Below are positions 58,647-64,000 of a stretch of 64,000 bases of DNA, in pieces. Source of the DNA: Siminovitchia terrae (GTDB taxonomy: Bacteria; Bacillota; Bacilli; Bacillales; Bacillaceae_C); NCBI RefSeq assembly GCF_003605405.2, contig NZ_QYTW02000028.1, positions 1 to 64,000 on the forward strand. Reading direction: 5' to 3'. Made by a program: the position numbers and the translations under genes. Numbering within the stretch: position 1 is the stretch's first letter; the number at the start of each line of letters is the position of its first letter. The notes under the pieces were generated by a model, which was not told the origin of the DNA, did no database searches, and saw only the letters and a list, made by a program, of their open reading frames with translations.

Positions 58647-58847
58647 TTGGGATCATTAATCTTTAGCTTAATATTTTTACCTTTGTCATTGTTGGGCTTG
58701 CTGGCCATCAATTTATGGCTATATGGGATAGATGGCATTAAAAAAGAGTTTATCAGTATTCGCCGTACCGAAACTCAGTTCACATTAACCATACCCAATA
58801 CAATTGAATATGGCATACCCTACCTTTATATTATCGGAAAAAATTAG
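58647..58847 (+). CDS. small membrane protein of the yneF element
   Basis: 66 residues from TTG 58647, chosen because GGAAGGAGG lies 8 bases upstream (ATG 58617 has no ribosome site). A long N-terminal hydrophobic stretch (SLIFSLIFLPLSLLGLLAIN) precedes a soluble tail. Not recognised. Confidence 0.55.
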   Translation: MGSLIFSLIFLPLSLLGLLAINLWLYGIDGIKKEFISIRRTETQFTLTIPNTIEYGIPYLYIIGKN

Positions 58848-58886
58848 ATAATTCAAGGATTATTAAGTATTGTCTTTTTTAGGTAT

Positions 58887-59460
58887 GGTATCCAGTGTGG
58901 GATGCCGATTAAACACACTTTAATAAACATCGTCAGGATTGACCCTCCAACGCAATAAAAGGGGATAGGCAACAAGCGACATTACCCTGTTTATGTCCGT
59001 TGCTAAAAATGGTACGACCGACCATAACGGTTCGGCGGAAAGTTTGAGGTAGATATACCTGCAAGACAAGTCACATTTTCCTGTCATGGGCAAACTTTTG
59101 ACAGTAGGCTTGTTTGGATTAATAGTCCACGACTAAATAGGGGCTAAACAATACGGACTTCATAACCCGATATACTGGAATGTCAACACTAAACTGAACA
59201 ATTATTTTAAGGAACATAGACCTGTTTAAGGTATTGAATATCTGAAGCTTTAATGAAAGATAGTGCGTGCAGTTTGTTACTTGACTTGGAGCCTCTGCAG
59301 GCAGGATGTGGTTAAATATGTTGAAACTAATACCAACTATCTATATGTTACGTCCACTGTAAATGGCATAACATCAGGATTTATCAATCACTGTTATACT
59401 CGTTGCTAATAAAAATACGATTTTATGATTTTATATAGATCCCATTACTATTATCATATA
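58887..59460 (+). ncRNA. candidate structured RNA within the yneF element
   Basis: No gene is supported on either strand for about 600 bp, yet hairpins are dense: GGTATCC/GGGATGCC (58887/58900), GGCAAC...GACAT/ATGTC...GTTGC (58968-59003), CCGACC/GGTTCGG (59018/59029), AGGT/ACCT (59047/59057), ACAAG enclosing CCTGTCA/TGACAG-AGG and closed by CTTGT (59066-59113), and AGTCC/GGACT (59124/59155). Base composition is less AT-rich than the element's other spacers. A terminator closes it at 59465. The RNA class is unknown to me. Confidence 0.45.
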
Positions 59461-59464
59461 CATT

Positions 59465-59491
59465 AAGGCTATCGAGATTTTCGATAGCCTT
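59465..59491. terminator. bidirectional terminator
   Basis: AAGGCTATCGA-GATTT-TCGATAGCCTT. It ends plus-strand transcription through the structured region and minus-strand transcription of the immunity gene. Confidence 0.85.
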
Positions 59492-59501
59492 AAAAATTAT
59501 C

Positions 59502-59714
59502 TTATTTTTTTGATTTAAGGGCGAATAGTGCGTATATACATAGGTATACTCCTAAAGCTAGCCCCAATGCACTCGTATAGTTGACTACTTGCGAACGTAC
59601 ACCATTCACGATATTACTGATAAAAAAAGCAAGCATCGATACTGACAAGATTAACATTCCCCATATAATTAGCTTAGTACTCCTTGAATTTTTTGAATCC
59701 TTGTCATTACTCAT
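59502..59714 (-). CDS. two-helix membrane protein, candidate bacteriocin immunity
   Basis: 70 residues. ATG 59714 overlaps the stop codon of the upstream toxin-like gene (ATGA), indicating translational coupling. A charged N-terminus is followed by helices LIIWGMLILSVSMLAFFI and LGLALGVYLCIYALFAL. A close paralogue is at 25680-25886. Position behind a secreted protein and its small two-helix form suggest an immunity role; this is inference. Confidence 0.75.
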   Translation of the reverse strand: MSNDKDSKNSRSTKLIIWGMLILSVSMLAFFISNIVNGVRSQVVNYTSALGLALGVYLCIYALFALKSKK

Positions 59715-60508
59715 TTGTACCAATACGCTTTCCCCGGAATTCTATTAAAAGCTTTTACTGCTTTATCGTAAGTATAAACATAGTTTATCAGCGAATAAAT
59801 TGTACCAATACCAGGTATTTTACCCCCGAATTTCTTTATTGCTTTCTTCACAACGGCTGGAGTAAGTTTTTTTTGACTTAAAAACCATACTATGGACTCT
59901 ATCGTTCCAATTGGTCCTATTGATAAAAGAGCGTCTTGTTGAATGGAAACAAGACTATCTACTTGCTTTGCATAATTATCAAAATACTTGTTAGGTATCT
60001 TAATTTTCTTTTCGCTCCTTGTGAATCTTGCATATCCTACTTTTTTCTTATAATCTTTTTTATAGCTCATTTTTACCCATGAGTTTTTCCAAAATCCCGA
60101 TAGAGACCGTGCTGCTAACATCTCACTGTTGTTGCTAGTTGGTTCGTTATTTTCAATATAGTCTCTAAAGTAATCTGTATCTGTGCCTGAATCATTTTGA
60201 GTGATTTCTAATTGATCTCCATCAGCAACTATTTTAGTAGTTATAGTATCTACCAAAATTCTATTCTCACCATTAATTTCATATACCTCTGTTTCAATAA
60301 TATCGCTTGATATAAGCTCAACGTATTCATAGATTTTATCATCTACTTCTATTTGAGTGACCATTTTATCGTCACTATCTTCAATCACTTTAGTATTAGA
60401 ATTATCGAAAATCTGCTCCTCGTTATTATTTGCATTAGATGTAATTGGTGTTAAAGAAAATGTCAACTAAACTACCGAAATTAAAATGAAAAATGACTTT
60501 TTGAACAT
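59711..60508 (-). pseudogene. secreted bacteriocin-like protein with stop codon in signal peptide
   Basis: ATG 60508 (AGGGG upstream) opens a signal peptide MFKKSFFILISVV, then TAG at codon 14, then LTFSLTPITSNA, a good cleavage region. 250 further codons are open. The mature part is acidic at first, later Lys-rich with a Gly-rich hydrophobic C-terminal segment (LSIGPIGTIESIVWFL; KKFGGKIPGIGTIYSLINYV). Size and layout recall large non-modified bacteriocins of the geobacillin-26 type. The TAG should block secretion, unless read through or bypassed by TTG 60466, which would remove half of the signal. Confidence 0.7.
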
Positions 60509-60539
60509 AGAATGACCCCTTTTTGTTTAATTATGTTAA

Positions 60540-60990
60540 TATTAAGAAAAACAAAAAATATTTTCTTTCATGTACCCCCTCCTTTTTCCATATAATAACA
60601 TTTTTTTGAATATTCTTGCAATAAAATCATTTGGCTAAAATATAGGAAAGATGATAATTAAGTTTAATGATTTTAGATCGTGGTAATTATTTATTTTATA
60701 TTAAAAACAAGATTAGTATAATGTGAAATGAGTATAAAATAACAGTTGACATAGGATAAGCCTATAAATCAATCTAAACTGGATCATAATTTATAAAGTT
60801 GAAAAATTATATTTGTAATATGCGTCTGAATTGTGAATTAAATGCAATTTATTGGTAAAAAAATATTGGGTGGATACAAAACCCTAAGAGCTATATAGTG
60901 AGCGGTATAAAAAAGATTGTAATAAGTAACTGTTAGGAAAAAATGCGAGAAAACAAGGCTTTTGCGATACTATATTAATAGTGGGGAGGA
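60540..60990. other. 450-bp AT-rich spacer in the yneF element
   Basis: Very AT-rich. It should contain the promoter of the minus-strand pair. No gene seen. Confidence 0.5.
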
Positions 60991-60991
60991 A

Positions 60992-61143
60992 ATGCCGATA
61001 TTTTCGAAAAAAAGTGTCAAAAACAATACTCTAAATCTGTACAGGATAATGATTTAAATAGAAGAAAATTTGATGTAAATGCCCAATTTGAATTGATTGG
61101 AAAAGAATGGAAGGTATTACAGGATGATTTAACAAAAGTTTGA
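60992..61143 (+). pseudogene. frameshifted small gene of the yneF element
   Basis: ATG 60992 (GGGGAGG upstream) reads MPIFSKK and meets a stop after 22 codons. A shift of one base in the A7 run leads into an open frame: CQKQYSKSVQDNDLNRRKFD, then VNAQFELIGKEWKVLQDDLT. One base change in the A run is the simplest explanation. Family unknown. Confidence 0.4.
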
Positions 61144-61314
61144 ATCATGATATTGACTTGTGAGAGGGTTGTTTGATATAGGAAGATTAACCATATTTTT
61201 TTACCTTTTTGATAATTAAGGTGGACAATTAGATATTAATAAGGTAAATTCTTCATAAGCGAATTAAGCGGTCAAAAAATCAATCTAATCCCTTGTGTAT
61301 GAACGTTATTGATA

Positions 61315-61394
61315 CAAATGGGAATGAAACCTTCGCAAAAGAAAATCAACCAAATGATGGGCATGATGAAGAAAAACATGGATACCAAGTAAGC
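61315..61394 (+). repeat. attR: duplicate of yneF 3' end
   Basis: Copy of the last 80 bp of yneF including the TAA, without promoter or start. It marks the right boundary of the inserted element. Confidence 0.9.
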
Positions 61395-61521
61395 TGTATC
61401 AAGGGTTTGAGTGGGAAAATGAGTAGTATTTGCAGGGGGATTTTCTCTACATTTTGTTGCAGAGTGAATTTCTCATACTACTTTGTCTTATTTCTGCTTT
61501 ATCTTTCATCTAACTAATCCG

Positions 61522-61667
61522 AAACCACTTTTTCTATTGGAAACTAAACCAAAGAAAGGTGGTTTTTTGTATTATTCGAGGAAGAATTGGAAGAGTACAT
61601 GTACCACTGCCAAGTCAGAGGATTTAAACTAGACTCTCAATTGATTTTACACTCTTTTTTAGATTAA
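61522..61667 (+). pseudogene. N-terminal relic of a second yneF-type integrase
   Basis: Hairpin AAACCAC...GTGGTTT with T run, then LFEEELEEYMYHCQVRGF, aligned with LLEDVVKEYEYDCLAKGF of the intact integrase. The start codon has become GTA. After about 24 residues the frame runs SQLILHSFLD-stop, so the rest is deleted. The layout (yneF 3' end, hairpin, integrase start) exactly repeats the left junction of the intact element. Confidence 0.8.
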
Positions 61668-61668
61668 A

Positions 61669-62046
61669 ATGGAAGAAAAACGAGCGGGGAAACGAATGTA
61701 CTTTTTAGTTGGATTAGGTGTTGCCTTCTTATCTATTTTTGTTACGGTATGGTATTTCTCATTGAAGTATCAAAACATCGAATGGATTGAGACGAACGCC
61801 AAAATTATTAAAAGTGAAGTTTCGCATCGGACAGCAGGCCATGATGTTGCGTATGCAAGAGGGGAGTCACGTCGAAGAATTACATTAACGGTGCAATTTT
61901 CGTCATTACAAAAAGGAGAAATCACCGTCACAAACAAGGTTTGGACATATACGAAGAATCGCTCCTACTTTGAAGAAGGAAAATGGGTGACCATTCAATA
62001 TAATAAAAAGAAACCGCAGCAGTTTAAACTCAAATATCAAATATAA
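61669..62046 (+). CDS. membrane-anchored DUF3592-like protein
   Basis: 125 residues (ATG 61696 is an alternative start). One helix (FLVGLGVAFLSIFVTVWYFS) is followed by an extracytoplasmic beta-rich domain: ETNAKIIKSEVSHRTAG, ITLTVQFSS, and the closing FEEGKWVTIQYNKKKPQQF, which is like DUF3592. Function unknown. The ribosome site is weak. Confidence 0.65.
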   Translation: MEEKRAGKRMYFLVGLGVAFLSIFVTVWYFSLKYQNIEWIETNAKIIKSEVSHRTAGHDVAYARGESRRRITLTVQFSSLQKGEITVTNKVWTYTKNRSYFEEGKWVTIQYNKKKPQQFKLKYQI

Positions 62047-62167
62047 GGGATGGGTTCTAGCAGGCCTTCATCATTAAATCTTCCATTGCCCCCTGGAATT
62101 CTTACGTGTAGCAGAAAAATGAAGTTAAGTTCTAATGACGGGATCAGTTATGTTGAACAAACTCGAA

Positions 62168-62200
62168 AAAAACCGGCTAACCCTGTGTCAGCCGGTTTTT
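62168..62200 (+). terminator. terminator
   Basis: AACCGGCT pairs with AGCCGGTT around AACCCTGTGTC, followed by TTT. Confidence 0.85.
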
Positions 62201-62205
62201 CTATG

Positions 62206-62379
62206 TTAATTAGCGGTTTGCTGCAAATCATGAGAAACGATGTTGTCATATTGATTTAATAATAAATCCAGTTCTTCGCTGTATTGAAGTGCTAATCTTG
62301 ATGTGAGGCTTGTGCTTTTTGTAACTTCAAATAATTCTTCCCGCTTTTTCTCGATTTCCTCACGCAAATAGTCTTTCAC
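62206..62379 (-). CDS. Spo0E-like aspartyl-phosphate phosphatase
   Basis: 57 residues from GTG 62379 (AGGAAAGGAAGAG upstream); ATG 62412 would add 11 residues. Two helices match the Spo0E family: VKDYLREEIEKKREELFEVT, and the signature SEELDLLLNQYDNI (S-x-x-L-D-x-L-I/L-x-x-Y). Such proteins dephosphorylate Spo0A~P and delay sporulation. Confidence 0.85.
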   Translation of the reverse strand: MKDYLREEIEKKREELFEVTKSTSLTSRLALQYSEELDLLLNQYDNIVSHDLQQTAN

Positions 62380-62617
62380 CTGAAACTCTTCCTTTCCTAA
62401 AAAAACTTGCACCTATATATTTAAATTAAATGTTTGTCTTTTTTATTATAGCAAATATATATCCAACTTTTCTACCATTATTCTGAAAATATGACCTCCT
62501 TTTTTCGACTAATTCTGAATATTTTATGTAAAAACTTGACAAAAAACCTTTGGATAGACTTCACTTTTTGGTATATAATTGGGTAGTAAAAAACTATCAT
62601 ATTAAGGGATGACTGGC

Positions 62618-63100
62618 ATGAGCATTATTTTTTCTACTGTGGCCGCTCTTTGCATGGGGGTTCTAGCCATTTTTGTACGCATGAAAGCATCTCAGAAACC
62701 AGTATCTCCTAAGAAAATTCTTCTACCGCCAGTTTTTATGAGTACAGGAGCTTTAATGTTCCTTCATCCTTATTTCCGTGTGACTGCGACGGAAGTTTTG
62801 GAGGCTGTGATTGTCGGTATGCTGTTTTCCATTCTGCTTATAAAAACTTCCAAGTTTGAGCTCCGGGAAGAGGCCATTTACCTAAAACGTTCAAAAGCAT
62901 TTGGAGTCATATTGATTGGTCTTTTGCTTATTCGTTTGCTGTTCAAGTCCTTTCTCAGTCAATCGGTTGATGTAGGGGAGTTAAGCGGAATGTTTTGGAT
63001 ATTGGCGTTTGGCATGATTGTCCCTTGGCGTCTGACCATGTATTTTCAATATAAAAAGCTGAGTTTAAAATTGAATCAGAACCAATCAGTGTCCATTTGA
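62618..63100 (+). CDS. ccdC: CcdC/YneJ membrane protein
   Basis: 160 residues from ATG 62618 (AAGGGATG upstream). Four to five helices: MSIIFSTVAALCMGVLAIFV, then RMKASQKPVSPKKILLPPVF, with GVILIGLLLIRLLF later. It matches CcdC (YneJ), linked to cytochrome c biogenesis. In B. subtilis ccdA and yneI lie between yneF and this gene; here they are absent and the mobile element sits in the gap. Confidence 0.88.
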   Translation: MSIIFSTVAALCMGVLAIFVRMKASQKPVSPKKILLPPVFMSTGALMFLHPYFRVTATEVLEAVIVGMLFSILLIKTSKFELREEAIYLKRSKAFGVILIGLLLIRLLFKSFLSQSVDVGELSGMFWILAFGMIVPWRLTMYFQYKKLSLKLNQNQSVSI

Positions 63101-63189
63101 TCCACTATGAAAATCCCCTGAAGGGGATTTTTTTTAACTCTTAAAAAGTTGGCTTACTATGAGAATTAGAGAGATTACACCTGTAAGAT

Positions 63190-63600
63190 GCAGGGGAGCT
63201 TCCTAGAATTGGTACAGCGTGTGAATAAGGAATTATATGCTCATTGAACCAGGTAAAAGGAACATCACCTGAATCAACAACGCAAAACATTAGTACTAAT
63301 GGGGCATGATGGACATTCGACATTTCTTGTTGCAGAAAATATGGATAAAGAACTAGTGGGCTATCAGGCAGCTTTCGGTAGTAATGCCAGAAGGACCAAA
63401 CAGCTTATCTAGTATAGGTATTATCAAAGTTTGCCAAGGGCAAGGGATTGAGACGAAGCTTTTTCAGAAGATGAAACGTGGGCGATAAATCAGGGGTTCG
63501 TCCATTTGGAATTGACGGTTTTTTTGTCAAATCTAGCTGCAATAGCTCTACATAAAAAATGGGTTTTGAGATTGAGGAGACGAAAAAACTTCGATTATGA
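63190..63600 (+). pseudogene. GNAT acetyltransferase, multiply frameshifted
   Basis: Fragments of a GNAT protein appear in different frames: LVLMGHDGHSTFLVAENMDK, then ELVGYQAAFGSNARRTK, a QGQGI-like motif broken near 63445, then WAINQGFVHLELTVFLSNLA followed by AIALHKK. At least three frameshifts or stops. No function expected. Confidence 0.75.
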
Positions 63601-63639
63601 TTGACGAGATCCCATAATCAACTCGTGATGTCCAAATTG

Positions 63640-63993
63640 CTATAGATTGTCCCCTGATATATAGCCAAGAAATGCAAGCAGAATGCCTCCGAAATAGCTG
63701 AGAAGCATGTAAGCTAGCGCCGGCTTCCATTTCTTTTCTTGAAATTGACGAATCATCTCAACTTTAAACGTAGAGAAGGTTGTATAGGAGCCTAGAAAAC
63801 CTACACCGATGAATAAGGCCCATTTTGTTGGAGGCATAATCCCCATTAAGAAACCAAGCACAAAAGATCCGGTCAGGTTGACAAAAAAAGTGGCGGAAGG
63901 AAAAGTGCCTTTTATTAGGGGGATTTTATTTGCAATAAAATATCTAGTAATCGCTCCAAAAAAGCCGCCAATAGCAATGAGCAGGATATTCAA
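63640..63993 (-). CDS. crcB: fluoride ion channel CrcB/FluC
   Basis: 117 residues, four helices. Motifs are GGFFGAITRYFI at the N-terminus, the central ATFFVNLTGSFVLGFLMG with the conserved Asn, and GFLGSYTTFSTFKVE with the Phe/Thr-Ser track. Dual-topology dimers export fluoride. The start is close to the window edge; a second crcB often lies next to it and may be outside. Confidence 0.95.
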   Translation of the reverse strand: MNILLIAIGGFFGAITRYFIANKIPLIKGTFPSATFFVNLTGSFVLGFLMGIMPPTKWALFIGVGFLGSYTTFSTFKVEMIRQFQEKKWKPALAYMLLSYFGGILLAFLGYISGDNL

Positions 63994-64000
63994 CCGTTCG

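Larger units (their letters stand above)
56931..61394 (+). mobile_element. 4.4-kb integrative element in the 3' end of yneF
   Basis: The element is bounded by 80-bp direct repeats, attL 56931-57010 and attR 61315-61394, which are 77/80 identical. It carries, in order, a tyrosine recombinase directly after attL, two small conserved-looking genes, a small membrane gene, a ~600-bp hairpin-dense non-coding region, a minus-strand immunity/bacteriocin pair and a frameshifted relic. No replication, packaging or conjugation genes were found, so it would need a helper to move between cells. Confidence 0.9.

Noticed and set aside
60992-61030. Programmed -1 frameshift in the A7 run
   Set aside because: The reading frame relative to the A run does not give an X-XXY-YYZ slippery heptamer, so a frameshift mutation is simpler.
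61293-61517. ORF of 74 codons
   Set aside because: It is a different frame through attR (the copied yneF end) and has no start signal.

Overview
The window is a chromosomal segment of an endospore-forming Bacillaceae. Three lines of evidence support this. Gene order miaA-hfq, spoVK-hflX-(ynbB)-glnA and lexA-yneA-yneB-ynzC-tkt-sirA-yneF follows the Bacillus subtilis chromosome. Several sporulation genes are present (spoVK, spoIIP-like, sirA, a Spo0E-like phosphatase, a broken splAB). Ribosome binding sites are strong GGAGG types with many TTG/GTG starts. I cannot name the species. No rRNA or tRNA was seen.

Layout. 1-3.2 kb is decayed DNA: a phage-lysin wall-binding relic and a spore photoproduct lyase operon (splAB) wrecked by an internal inversion. 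3.2-7.7 kb: glpK-glpD-miaA-hfq. 7.9-17.3 kb: a sigma-54 (SigL) type operon with a small symporter-associated peptide, a sodium:solute symporter, ETF alpha and beta, two Fe-S electron-transfer proteins, a DgcA/StcD-type flavin demethylase and its own sigma-54 activator. This looks like oxidative N-demethylation of a methylated amino acid feeding electrons to quinone. 17.4-22.5 kb: spoVK, hflX, ynbB, glnA (no glnR beside it). 22.6-30.2 kb is an accessory stretch: integrase relic, DUF5052 lipoprotein, a TnpB-only IS200/IS605 element, an orphan immunity-like protein, VOC proteins, small membrane proteins and a Rep_3 plasmid replicon relic. 29.6-33.4 kb: a GbsR-type regulator divergent from opuAA-AB-AC (glycine betaine uptake), with a perfect palindrome between them. 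33.5-42.1 kb is mixed: AraC regulator, SRPBCC protein, small proteins, erythromycin-esterase and DUF2975 pseudogenes, panD, CPBP protease, UspA. 42.1-47.9 kb: a molybdenum hydroxylase (xanthine dehydrogenase type) operon behind a purine riboswitch whose geometry predicts an ON switch. 48.2-57.0 kb: ferritin, acetyltransferase, SpoIIP-like, then lexA to yneF. 56.9-61.4 kb: a 4.4 kb integrative element inserted in the 3' end of yneF, bounded by 80-bp att repeats, with integrase, small genes, a hairpin-dense non-coding region and a candidate bacteriocin/immunity pair. The window ends with a Spo0E-like gene, ccdC, a GNAT pseudogene and crcB.

Two themes run through the window. First, a hairpin-rich repeat of about 190 bp (TTTAAC...GCGCATTTGAT) occurs five times complete and once partial. 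Its left end resembles the left end of the TnpB element, so it is probably a non-autonomous IS200/IS605 derivative. Second, many genes are recently broken, three of them by in-frame stop codons. The most rewarding items are the yneF element, the purine ON-switch ahead of xdh, the sigma-54 demethylase operon and the splAB inversion.
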